Part shown: positions 26,001-34,088 of the stretch, in pieces
How the letters are laid out: every line of letters starts with the position of its first letter
Numbering within the stretch: position 1 is the stretch's first letter
IMG/VR virus record: IMGVR_UViG_3300031578_006468
Coordinates: 1 to 55,660 of that record
Source: a virus
Length of the DNA stretch: 55,660 bases
Strand: one strand, 5' to 3'
Notes under the pieces: generated by a model
Told to the model about the DNA's origin: nothing
What the model saw: only the letters and a program-made list of their open reading frames with translations
Databases searched by the model: none
Position numbers and translations under genes: made by a program

Positions 26001-28997
26001 ATATTATATTCTAACAAAGATACTTCTGACCCAGTAGAAGCATTTCTTCTGACTGAGGGTGAAACGGAGCTTAGTACAGAATTTGAAGGACAAAACTACG
26101 ATTATCCATTCAACTGGATTAAAATGGATACAGATAGAGCAACCTCTTACATAATAGATGGTGGTTTTTATCAATTATGTAATCCTCTGGGAAGCCAGCA
26201 ATATTGTAAATCTAAATCTAAATTTCATTTTTATGGTGATTTTGATTTTTATATTAATTATGATCTAGGCACTACTCAAGTTACATCAAACAGTTGGAAT
26301 CTTAATATACAGCTGGAAGACATATATAGTGAGGATAGGAATATTAAGTTTATGAGGGGTTTTGATAGTGGAAATAGTAGGTATAAAGTTGATGTTAGGG
26401 ATGGTAGTCCTACTTGGACAAGTAAATATATTCTTAATAGTAATGATGCGCGGGGAACAATTAGGGTTGTTAGAAAAGGTTCAATATTTACATTTTATTT
26501 AAAAAATATAGATGAGGATGTATCTGAATTTGTTTTGTTATTTAGTTACCAATTTTCAAGTACATCTCTAGCTAAAGAGATGCAGCTTTATTTGGGCCTA
26601 GTTAGTGACACCAGCACGTATCCTAGAGTAGGGGCTTGGTGGAATAGTTTTGTAGTCAATTCTGCTGCACCAGTCTATAGTGATTACACAGATGCTAGAT
26701 GGTTGAGAGTAAAATTGTATAATGGTGATGGAGTTACTCGTACTATAAATAGTCTTGGTATATACCCAGATGTTTCTGTACAAAGAACTGAAGCTGGTCA
26801 ATATAATACTTATTGGGAAAGTCTAGGTACAGCTATAACAAGCTATGATAGTGCTGAAAATATAGCCCTAGGTGCTACTGTAAGTGGATCTAGTTATGTT
26901 GGTACTATGTTTCCTAGTAATGCCGTAAATGGGATAACAGCAAGTGGTGAGTTGGGCGATTGCTGGGGCGCTGATGAAGAAGCACATCCATGGCTAAATG
27001 TGTATTTTAACCAAATAGAATCTATATTTAGATTTAAAATATATCATGGATTTAATACAAGTGAGTCTGATAATCTGATACTTGACTATAGGATACAAAC
27101 TTCATTGGATGGGGTTTCTTTTACGACTATATTTGATATTAATGGTAATAGCAGTTTTTCTAGAACTCACGATTTGACTACTCCAGTACAAGCAAAGGTA
27201 GTAAGGTTTTATGTGGATTCCTATAAATCTAGAGATAGATATGTGTGGGCCGGAGAAGATGGATTTAAGTTTTGGAGTGGGGCAGTTTTAAGAGAGATAG
27301 AGATATATAAATATTATGGTTTTACAAGTATAAACAGTGAAGATTCTCCAATTATTGCAATAGATTTACAACAACCATATTTTATAAGTTCTCATTCGTT
27401 GATAGGAATAAATACTGAAAATACAACAACTGATTGGTCTAATAGTGATTCTAATTTTGCCTGGTCTAACAGTAATTTAGACGATCCACATAAAGTAACT
27501 TTTGGTGAGTGGTCCGCAGACCCTGGATATGCAAAATGGGCTGTAATTATGAGAAATACGGCTACTAAATTTCCTACTACTTCTGACGCCAAAGACTATT
27601 TAAAACACGTTGTTATAAAGGCTTCACCAGACGAGTCTGGTAGAAAGCCTAACCCAGTAGAATACCCATGGATGTGGCGATCTAATGTAAGTACTTTGAG
27701 CTATGATTATGGTACTATAACAGATGGTGATGTAAATAGGTCATTGAGGATAGATTATCCGGCCGGAATAGCTGCTGAGCATGTTAGGTTTATTGAGGGC
27801 GATCATTTTGATATAGATACTTCTGCTTCTTGGCGTGATGGTTTCGGTTTTAAATTATATGTTGATAATCTAGATAATTTAGATTTGAGTTATGGTTATT
27901 TTTATTTTGGCGGAAAAGATTATACATCTGGAAATTATCCAGTTGTTTATAGATGGAATATGACTACTTTTAGTGGAAGCTTAGTTAATGGGTGGAACAA
28001 CTTAAATTTAACTTTCTTATATGCAGATGACATTGTTTATACTGAACTTAGTGCACAGGATGGTAGAGATCCTAGAAGATTATACACTATAGATTGGGGT
28101 ACTATAGGTTTTATTTTTAGAGGTGTTGGGAATAATCTAAGACTTAACTTTGAAGAGTTTTATATAAAAAGAAATCATTTTGAGCACGGGAGTGCACCAG
28201 ATCAAAGAGGCCTATACCTACATACTACAGATATTATGAAAGTACATGTTGGTGAATTAGATTTTCATTCTGGCACAATAGAGTTTTGGATAAGGCCTGA
28301 TTGGAATTGGGATGGTAGGGATATATTTAATGATTTTAAATTTAGGACGTTGTTCCATTTTGGAAACGTAGCTAACGATATATTTGGTGCAGCAGTTTCT
28401 TCAAGAGGTTTAGAGGTTTATTACGGGAATTTGTTAAATGATTTTAATTTATTCATAGTTAGTGGATTTGGTTTTAATTCTATAGATAGGTCTTTTCATA
28501 TGGCTTTTGTTTTTTCAAACGATGGCACTAGAATAGGATCAGATGCTAGTACAATAAGGGTTTATATTAATAACTATCTTTTTGCAAAAAGTACTAATAC
28601 TTGGAGTGTCAGTGATGATAAACATTTTAATTTTGTTCTAGGAGGTCAAGGACTTCTGGCTCAAAAAACACAAGGATTTGACCCAACAGCTTCATCTATG
28701 GATGCAGTTGTTAGTAGGTTAAAAATATATAATTACTGTAAAACTGATTTTTCAGATTCTACATATGGTTCAATAGTTACACAAAGACGTTTAAGCAAAC
28801 CAAGTGATTTTATAGAGATATCTAAAGATAATGTAACCTTTTATAAGGTAGGAAGCACTGAGCTACCCTTCTTTTTTGAACAGGTTCCAGTAAACGATGA
28901 AATTCCTATATGGGTTAAAGTTAGATTACCTGAAAACTTAATTGGCGCTGAGAAACGTACTTCTAAAATACTAGGTAGTTGGGACGTGGGAGTTTAA
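20019..28997 (+). CDS. Giant multidomain adhesin-like tail protein (CBM-, LamG- and discoidin-like domains)
   Basis: 2992 residues. In order: a CBM-like domain (about 1-190; FNDGEWHTYFINLAGEQWW, LRIYPILENG); an unassigned beta-rich region; a concanavalin-like jelly-roll at about 1294-1481 (DGKLNVTNN to ARFDNFYLIN); a similar fold at about 1490-1700; a LamG-like domain at about 1742-1890 (FTIDFYIKF, HRWYHFYLCRG, LDGWLREVRVS); another jelly-roll at about 2040-2215; an F5/8 type C-like domain at about 2280-2420 (ENIALGATVSG, MFPSNAVNG, AKVVRFYVDS); a CBM-like domain at about 2530-2730; and a final LamG-like domain at about 2747-2900 (HSGTIEFWIRPDW). These folds commonly bind glycans or proteins, so this is probably a receptor-binding or tail-tip protein. 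The start overlaps the previous stop (ATGA). Confidence 0.75.
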   Translation: MSYNVLNFDGKVVSSNRCLHDSNIGYEVDFSVNGEVDGWVYFNGIHTYGCWNNFLFGTLYDTQAVIGRHEPFVPTAADSFYVIRLVMKLVLKERVGVQIVPSTGRVAWRTLSNPLWANDKQYDFEIFNDGEWHTYFINLAGEQWWQGDVNDLRIYPILENGVSGDEFYIRTLEIISTENYKCLKVSCDYYDYYTQDCGGIGERGYCKSRQLPAYTDQGNVFSFAETKLYSVVEGVNDTLLVNINGYGLENIVLEPISSCSGNRMARILTKEISKLDVGGYAECDVEYTDMGEFIIYSGVYADDSTVSIGDTQLARDLSFFDDTGTYIFTRQSGRYPASGFIPYSSFKIKSHQIQTLLDSSSDTEFYFNPFIYNVEGGRRDWLNMGLGAPTKDMRASVNDDSGLVNRYYNQINNAGKTIIDFTHPFNASGRITKIYAAVTLDTFTSGDWEQRDTYDENRKETQLSTAKIMFFRPKKDGSIRVLPFELDILDRNHTAGKLYSAVQEYVEMDCDIFVNKGDLIGIYNANVYKGRSISGKEVDALYYHINGKAVGVLDLDTPTGQGSGGLLLYACSEQKQNRLVLDVDLGKRVNVRSVKIDGESTEEFLDYNIARCLDMDWEVDLFGGDHTTGYIVTYRPLVKAYYNHPNLYYGKNCLNDGIKVVSDGISADSFSVNYGNSESGYYNVLHQKDGGKGVVPVGAKYFQVNGDCEWIGVYLHAGKSGPFVMPDFQDDPIAFTIFFPFGKEKLIYKSKIYFKERYNFRSFGLSTYKGSYYVNGNADDPRFEYIPYRTDGTNTPWTRISLDGLDYFPEDVNAWADLNLYLADNPCKGHVEIETVRVDIHKYDYALDYFSDYAYEFSSTIRITNNDQFTQATAVDWNTLEHQWEPLPTSGFRFYCNHHQSTKICEFEVFCVAENIESSIAGSIDVAFSSYGDYWWPTKYSSTRNSITAFIGDTPRYINIVVKPITEINLKDIFIDVSYEDVFMGDKGCQYSFFPEETKLGVDNLPQLVNFKNVYGKPHNLFVDIVNNLLLDSGAVFFSKMNSGLSIVNPEIGADAYYKKQPNYPVLNYESNVAINCPVYSLKNLAVGAEAWFSHNKEYSWRYWGQLVDGKDINFSNVPNTRITTMNVPTLIRSKWWKVGVFDPRVSSKIREMRIYFQGEEILGVNFYHSKGQDAYNYPNEDTAVHLNNILVDGSYYVMTGNQYIGFELPSIQSFDQIVMYHDSLLEYENSHAKAGVDSSTMLLIQGDGDTYQTNTIVDYSYYEHAVSIVGNGIYCDEEVYDVGNYTFNRTFDSSEAEIVSDDFTTFSGTIWTSLINTTIVDGKLNVTNNTQAGQAVTNDYFYDNFDVTIDLNIEGIIDDEGWACQMELVTASGTKARVGRKYTSDNTVQLFFSSVFDGIIWEELETYITNDFYALKLRILRDGLITYFYGWDNDVFWIFLGSSEVLGTSPVKVRLVSDYIAPTSGVTTARFDNFYLINTARWHEESNYGSTFTCVSGTYPNGWAYYYDIGCSNRSNDSGYKTPKVFEVQDYPIDHKYTFNMEFVLNVDNFKNSSGTELDYYSDIGIAVGIFGHHIATYGYFPYQRYFTGAQVYFCPTRVGIAIKNDWNNLSETYVALEPRDGPYYCRFTGDGNGNYSCYVWTDALDGANQVANFSLTSSYFWQGVRVGIGSCYSYVTYTAVPHALGWISDLNFTCNKVLGTVFGQSAIRFNAVPDEKILVDYDNNPNCNIFKDGFDFDTKRFTIDFYIKFATLLNDSSFTPIHIIKSWHEDQIFSVGTPIQYPSSWIFTIERTDYLTYYWRFYVNVGGYCRRVVNYSFTPEMHRWYHFYLCRGPANGQIADVVLLRDGHQIFYTNDDTQLAQEILYSGQDVSIGQNLDGWLREVRVSSDYTLGGGRCETSNTNYFTTAKSIPTAPYEHYYTLSFFESTDNIHYGKVMDVDVLFDNSYSYHEEFSVWSENYYSYFAIDLGQRFNLGLVRSYPVDTALAFSINSNILYSNKDTSDPVEAFLLTEGETELSTEFEGQNYDYPFNWIKMDTDRATSYIIDGGFYQLCNPLGSQQYCKSKSKFHFYGDFDFYINYDLGTTQVTSNSWNLNIQLEDIYSEDRNIKFMRGFDSGNSRYKVDVRDGSPTWTSKYILNSNDARGTIRVVRKGSIFTFYLKNIDEDVSEFVLLFSYQFSSTSLAKEMQLYLGLVSDTSTYPRVGAWWNSFVVNSAAPVYSDYTDARWLRVKLYNGDGVTRTINSLGIYPDVSVQRTEAGQYNTYWESLGTAITSYDSAENIALGATVSGSSYVGTMFPSNAVNGITASGELGDCWGADEEAHPWLNVYFNQIESIFRFKIYHGFNTSESDNLILDYRIQTSLDGVSFTTIFDINGNSSFSRTHDLTTPVQAKVVRFYVDSYKSRDRYVWAGEDGFKFWSGAVLREIEIYKYYGFTSINSEDSPIIAIDLQQPYFISSHSLIGINTENTTTDWSNSDSNFAWSNSNLDDPHKVTFGEWSADPGYAKWAVIMRNTATKFPTTSDAKDYLKHVVIKASPDESGRKPNPVEYPWMWRSNVSTLSYDYGTITDGDVNRSLRIDYPAGIAAEHVRFIEGDHFDIDTSASWRDGFGFKLYVDNLDNLDLSYGYFYFGGKDYTSGNYPVVYRWNMTTFSGSLVNGWNNLNLTFLYADDIVYTELSAQDGRDPRRLYTIDWGTIGFIFRGVGNNLRLNFEEFYIKRNHFEHGSAPDQRGLYLHTTDIMKVHVGELDFHSGTIEFWIRPDWNWDGRDIFNDFKFRTLFHFGNVANDIFGAAVSSRGLEVYYGNLLNDFNLFIVSGFGFNSIDRSFHMAFVFSNDGTRIGSDASTIRVYINNYLFAKSTNTWSVSDDKHFNFVLGGQGLLAQKTQGFDPTASSMDAVVSRLKIYNYCKTDFSDSTYGSIVTQRRLSKPSDFIEISKDNVTFYKVGSTELPFFFEQVPVNDEIPIWVKVRLPENLIGAEKRTSKILGSWDVGV

Positions 28998-28998
28998 T

Positions 28999-31941
28999 AT
29001 GAAATATAATGTTTTAGAAGGAGCTATTTGGTCATTAGATACTGTTAGTGGAACAAAGGATCTAGGCTTTTATGATATACATAGGTTGGCAGAATATGGA
29101 AATATTCCTATTACCACCTTAAGTGGGTCTGACATACTCATTATGGATTTTGATTTTGGTAGGAGGATACATCTTGATAGGTTTGAATACAAGTTTTACT
29201 CAGATACCCCCACACCATCAGATCTAGAGTTTTACTATAAGGAAGAGAATTTTGAAGATTTTACTCAGTTACCTACCTTAGTTTCTGGTACTAATACCTT
29301 TTTTACAACCATTTCTGGAGCTATTTTTGCCCCTAGATATTTTAGATTTAAACATACCGTCACTTCTTCTGGAACACTGTATGGTTTTAGGGCCTTAAAT
29401 GATGATAGTGTTGTTGATTTTGGAGAAACAGGCCTAGCTAGTTCAGAATCCATTGAGGTGGCCCGCGGCGGCGATGAATATATATCTACAGTTCCAATAT
29501 ACAACAGTAGTAATGTTATTGCTAATGCTTTTGTTACATTAGAGGCTGATTCAACTGAGATATATAATATAACATCTATTTCAGCTAACATAGATGGCCC
29601 TTGGCAAAAAGTCTATTCAGAAAGCGACACGATTTTAGATAAATATAATTACAGTTATGGTATAGCAAACCAAGTACAACTGCATAATGAAAATATTAGG
29701 ATTATTGGCACAGATGTTGATTATGGTGCAGGCTATGTTTCAAGGCTTACTGAGGGTACATATGAGACCCCTATATTTAAACTTGATGGTAATTATAATA
29801 ATATTTTTATTGATAAAGTTGGTGACCATGGTGGTTATTTAAGAGTTGACTTGGAAGATGCATCTGATACTATAGAGATACGTCATAGTGAAGAGGCCCC
29901 GACACCTTACGCCATCTTTAGGGAAATGAGACAGTCTGGTGCTACGGTAGGTTCTGTAGACAGGTGGTTGTACAGTGGTACTCTTAAAGGGTATGGTGCA
30001 CAAATAGGTGTTTCGATGCAGTCAGGTGGATTTACTCACTATAATTTAAGGGTAGATTCAGTAGGAGAACGTTGGGTAGGACATGTTTGTGAAGGATATC
30101 TTACTGGTTATGGTTCAGGAAATAATTGGTTTATTTCTGGGCCACTGGATTCAGCTAATTATTTGGAGATGAACCGCGCCTCATCGTATAATGCAATATT
30201 ACTAACTTGGTATGACTGTAGAATAGTATCTACTGGCGGATTTTGGGTACATTTCTTTAGTGAGGGCGGCAATACAAGTTTACCAGCATATAGGCCTGGG
30301 TACTATTTAATGTACCTAGATGCTGATTTAAATATATTATTTACATGGTATGAAATCAGCCAGCTACCTATTGGAAAATTTGATGCTGATTATGATGATA
30401 AATACTTATGGTATACGTTGCCAGACACAGCAACAGTCGTAAAGCTAAGTAATTCCGGAGAAGTTTTATTAACTTATGTTGATGAAGATATTTTAGGAAA
30501 TGTTGGTGGCATAGCTGTTATGCCTGATAAGGGCATAATGGTGTCTAACGGTAAAGATATACATAGAATTAAAAGTAGTGGGCTTTATTTACCTGAATAT
30601 AGCCTTTATGATGTATCTGATGAAAATATATCATACTTAGTTTTAGATGAAGATGGTAGTGAGGCTGTTTGGATTATAGATGGTTTGTTTGTGGCTAGAT
30701 TATATGTTTCTGGCGAGCATAAGGGAACATATGATTTTAAAATAGAGATGGTTTTTCCAGTTTATTTGGTGCCTACTCCAGATGGTGTGCTAGTATATTG
30801 TGCTGATACTAGTGATTTAGCTAATGGCTCGATGTCTGGATTTATATCTAAAATAAGTAGACGCTTGGAGGTTTACAGGGCCCCAGCATATAATGTTACA
30901 GGATCTTCTCCAGGCATTATATACCAAAAGTATACCGAAGAAAATTATTTATCTAAAACACCTTTAAGTATAGACCCATACTGGAGCAATTTAGAGTGGT
31001 ATAAAATATCTACTGATAATTATATATTTTCTGAAGATCAGTACTACCAAATACGACTTTTACTTAAAGATCAAAAACCAATAGATAGATATCCAGAATT
31101 AATAACTGACCCTACTGTAACCTATGTTAATTCAGATAGTTTTGATAATGGCAACATTAGACCAAGAGATGTTTTTTGGGGCGATTGGAAAAACTATCCG
31201 GCCCTAGATAGAGTTTATGTTGATACTGCTATTAATGATCTTATAATGACTCCTGATTGGACAACATCTACTAATTCATACATATCCACTAAAGATAGGG
31301 TTGTTTTTGGCCTAGCCGCAGCCGGAGTTTTAGATATATTGATTTATTACAAATTTGGTGAAAATGGTGTTGCCACTGGTAGAAATGAAAGATTTTATCT
31401 AGATGCTTACAGTGTTTCTGATGGTTTTGAAGGTGAATGGATAAAGTTCTATTGGAATATACCACATCCATATACCAGTGATAGTAGAGCATACTATAGA
31501 GACTCAGTTGGTAACCCCAGTTATACACAAAGGGTCATCATTTATGATAGTCTAAATCTGTATGACTCGGTATTTAGATTATATATTACTTCAACCCACT
31601 ATAGAATTTATTGGCTTTCTGAGGGTACTTGGGATTATGGTGGTTATGAAATCCCCATCGGAACAAACGATTTAGGTGATTTATTTTATTTTGTATTAAC
31701 TCATTATTCACAAAGCAGCCAAATGGTCGTGAAAAATTTTTATCTAAATCAGGGCTATGCCTATCACTACAAAGATAATCAGTTAATAAAATCAATTAAC
31801 CAGTCTAACTTATTGGAGATCTCTAATATATACCCAAATACTTCAAAAAATGCCTATGTTAAAACGCAAGTTCCAGAAACGTCCAGTGTAGGTTCTGATT
31901 ATAGTGTAGATTTAAAAGTTAATTGGAAGGTGCCAGTTTAA
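28999..31941 (+). CDS. Large virion protein with propeller-like middle region
   Basis: 980 residues. The N-terminal 130 residues resemble a discoidin-like fold (DILIMDFDFGRRIHLDRFEYK, read to APRYFRFKHT). A middle section at about 430-620 has repeated blades of the type FDADYDDKYLWYT, VVKLSNSGEVLLTY, NVGGIAVMPDKGIMVSN and LVLDEDGSEAVWIIDG, as in NHL/beta-propeller proteins. The C-terminal part contains beta-sandwich strands. GGGAG in the last codons of the previous gene serves as its ribosome binding site, with a one-base gap between genes. It is likely a partner in the same tail-tip assembly as its giant neighbour. Confidence 0.65.
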   Translation: MKYNVLEGAIWSLDTVSGTKDLGFYDIHRLAEYGNIPITTLSGSDILIMDFDFGRRIHLDRFEYKFYSDTPTPSDLEFYYKEENFEDFTQLPTLVSGTNTFFTTISGAIFAPRYFRFKHTVTSSGTLYGFRALNDDSVVDFGETGLASSESIEVARGGDEYISTVPIYNSSNVIANAFVTLEADSTEIYNITSISANIDGPWQKVYSESDTILDKYNYSYGIANQVQLHNENIRIIGTDVDYGAGYVSRLTEGTYETPIFKLDGNYNNIFIDKVGDHGGYLRVDLEDASDTIEIRHSEEAPTPYAIFREMRQSGATVGSVDRWLYSGTLKGYGAQIGVSMQSGGFTHYNLRVDSVGERWVGHVCEGYLTGYGSGNNWFISGPLDSANYLEMNRASSYNAILLTWYDCRIVSTGGFWVHFFSEGGNTSLPAYRPGYYLMYLDADLNILFTWYEISQLPIGKFDADYDDKYLWYTLPDTATVVKLSNSGEVLLTYVDEDILGNVGGIAVMPDKGIMVSNGKDIHRIKSSGLYLPEYSLYDVSDENISYLVLDEDGSEAVWIIDGLFVARLYVSGEHKGTYDFKIEMVFPVYLVPTPDGVLVYCADTSDLANGSMSGFISKISRRLEVYRAPAYNVTGSSPGIIYQKYTEENYLSKTPLSIDPYWSNLEWYKISTDNYIFSEDQYYQIRLLLKDQKPIDRYPELITDPTVTYVNSDSFDNGNIRPRDVFWGDWKNYPALDRVYVDTAINDLIMTPDWTTSTNSYISTKDRVVFGLAAAGVLDILIYYKFGENGVATGRNERFYLDAYSVSDGFEGEWIKFYWNIPHPYTSDSRAYYRDSVGNPSYTQRVIIYDSLNLYDSVFRLYITSTHYRIYWLSEGTWDYGGYEIPIGTNDLGDLFYFVLTHYSQSSQMVVKNFYLNQGYAYHYKDNQLIKSINQSNLLEISNIYPNTSKNAYVKTQVPETSSVGSDYSVDLKVNWKVPV

Positions 31942-34077
31942 ATGCCAGATTATGGAGAGCCTATAATAATATATGATTATATTTACAATAAACCTATTTA
32001 TTACACTGGAGAAGTGGTTGATGGGTCTGATGTTATAGCTAGGTTAGACTTAAATTCTACCAACTTTAATTTTGATTTACTTCAAGATACTGGTATTGAT
32101 TTTAGATTAATTGATAGTAGATATGGACCTTCTACCTTAAAGATGTGGATTGCTTTTTGGCATAAAACCATTATGCAGGCCACTATATTTTTTAAAATAC
32201 CAGATGTTTTTGAGAATAGTATTGACCTTATGGCATATTGGGGAAACGCAGAAGCTCCAGATGTGTCTGACCCAGAAGATTTAGAGTTTATATTCTATGA
32301 GAATTTTAATAGTATTTCACTGGATTCAAGTAAATGGATTCGTTGGAATTATGAGGAAATGCATGTAGATGGTTGGGGGTATAAATTACCATATTCAGAA
32401 AATTATCATTTAACTACAAAAACTTCTCCTTTATCAGGCCACAATTCTTGGAGAGTGGATATTGGTTTATATGGGGATTTTGGCACATCCGTCGACTACG
32501 ACACTGCGTGGGCGATGGCTGATCAAGGACTTGGTATTGTATTTCAAGGTATAGAAAACTCATTTACTATAGAATACATGTATAGTTACAGAATAAATAC
32601 GAATGTAGAGTTAGGAAGTAATAATTTTTCTTATACAGATGTTAATTATATAGGATTAAATTCTTATACGTACCAGGAGTGTAACATATCTTACGAAGAT
32701 TTTGAGGATGTTGTTAAAGTGGCTTGGAGAAACAGATCTAATGGTATGGAGGATACAGAAGTATCTTTATATAGAAAAGTAGAAGGAGATACTAGACTAA
32801 CTAATATAGATTTTTATGGTACTTACATAGGGTATTATCAGTATAGAGGCCCCACCCCAAGCTATGTAAGTTGGATGTGTATAAGGGAGTATGACCAAGT
32901 TACGGCAATTCTAGATGCTCGGGATTTATATATACCATATGAAGCTATTTTGCCAGGTACACAGGATTATAGAGAAGTTTTGCCTGATATAACAAATACT
33001 ATACTTCATCATGAAAGTTCTTTTGGTGGTGATCCATATAGGCTCTCTAATAATAGTTATAGTTCAGATTTTGACGTTTGGATTAGTGATGATAATGCTA
33101 CTCAACAGCCATTAGTTGGGCTTACTATACACACAGCTTGGGCGGATAATAATTTAGTGAGTAAAGGTTATGTACACTATGATTCAAGCCATGTTTACAA
33201 ATATAATGCGTCAAAATTATCAGATAGTGATACTGATAATATGGATAGAAATTTTTGGCATGCTGAGTCTACAAATGCTTGGGCTGCCATTAAATTTCCA
33301 AGTCAACAAATTGTAGGTGCCCTTAGAGTTAAATGCACTTCAGATCAGAATGCTTCCCCAAAGGATTTTATATTATATGGTTCTAACAGCAACCCTATAT
33401 ATAATTATAGCAGTAAAAATAAATTATTAGAAGGTACTTTTGCATATACTACAGATTGGCAATCCTATATTTTAACTAACGTTGGTTATTATAGATACTA
33501 TATATTACATGTTTTAAACACCCAGGGAAATGCTGATATAAAGATTCAAGAATGGCAATTAATGGAAAGTTTAGGCCGGGATAGAAAAAGTTATGTGTCT
33601 CAACTTAGATTGTCTCCGGCAACTTATAGTAATTGGAAATTTAATTTTCCCAAAGAGGTTTCTCTCCAAGGATCAGTAGATAATGTGAACTGGGATAATT
33701 TACTTGATTGGACTTATACATATACCCCGACTGTACAACACTATTATGGACTCGATTATTGGCAGATATTTTCCTTTAATCATAATGAAAAAGGTTATTG
33801 GTCATTTAGACTTTATTGTAGGGGTAATTGGGGAGCTATAGATGGTAGAATAATAATAGGAGAGTGGGAACTGAGAGAATTAGTAGAAGAAGCATATACA
33901 TATAGAATTTTGGCCGGCTCGAATGATATAAGTCAAATATGGGCTACTTCTAGTTGTAAGATCGAAGACACCCATGGTATTATGTTTGCAGCTAATGAGT
34001 ATTTTAACATGGTGTCTAATAATAAATTAATCAGTTATGAGGAGCTTCCAGAATACAATGATTTTAATGTTGTTTAG
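31942..34077 (+). CDS. DUF2341 and discoidin-like domain virion protein
   Basis: 711 residues, starting immediately after the previous stop codon. Residues about 25-115 match DUF2341: LDLNSTNFNFDLLQDTGIDF, then MWIAFWHKTIMQATIFFKIP and IDLMAYWGNAEA. This is followed by the YENFNSISLDSSKW start of a jelly-roll region. Residues about 440-540 (IVGALRVKCTSD, DFILYGSNSN, YYILHVLNTQG) and 550-690 (VSLQGSVDNVNWDNLLDW, FRLYCRGNWG, IIIGEWELREL) look like two F5/8 type C-like domains. DUF2341 is commonly found in large secreted or phage surface proteins. A receptor-binding or fibre role is inferred. Confidence 0.7.
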   Translation: MPDYGEPIIIYDYIYNKPIYYTGEVVDGSDVIARLDLNSTNFNFDLLQDTGIDFRLIDSRYGPSTLKMWIAFWHKTIMQATIFFKIPDVFENSIDLMAYWGNAEAPDVSDPEDLEFIFYENFNSISLDSSKWIRWNYEEMHVDGWGYKLPYSENYHLTTKTSPLSGHNSWRVDIGLYGDFGTSVDYDTAWAMADQGLGIVFQGIENSFTIEYMYSYRINTNVELGSNNFSYTDVNYIGLNSYTYQECNISYEDFEDVVKVAWRNRSNGMEDTEVSLYRKVEGDTRLTNIDFYGTYIGYYQYRGPTPSYVSWMCIREYDQVTAILDARDLYIPYEAILPGTQDYREVLPDITNTILHHESSFGGDPYRLSNNSYSSDFDVWISDDNATQQPLVGLTIHTAWADNNLVSKGYVHYDSSHVYKYNASKLSDSDTDNMDRNFWHAESTNAWAAIKFPSQQIVGALRVKCTSDQNASPKDFILYGSNSNPIYNYSSKNKLLEGTFAYTTDWQSYILTNVGYYRYYILHVLNTQGNADIKIQEWQLMESLGRDRKSYVSQLRLSPATYSNWKFNFPKEVSLQGSVDNVNWDNLLDWTYTYTPTVQHYYGLDYWQIFSFNHNEKGYWSFRLYCRGNWGAIDGRIIIGEWELRELVEEAYTYRILAGSNDISQIWATSSCKIEDTHGIMFAANEYFNMVSNNKLISYEELPEYNDFNVV

Positions 34078-34088
34078 GAGTATAAACT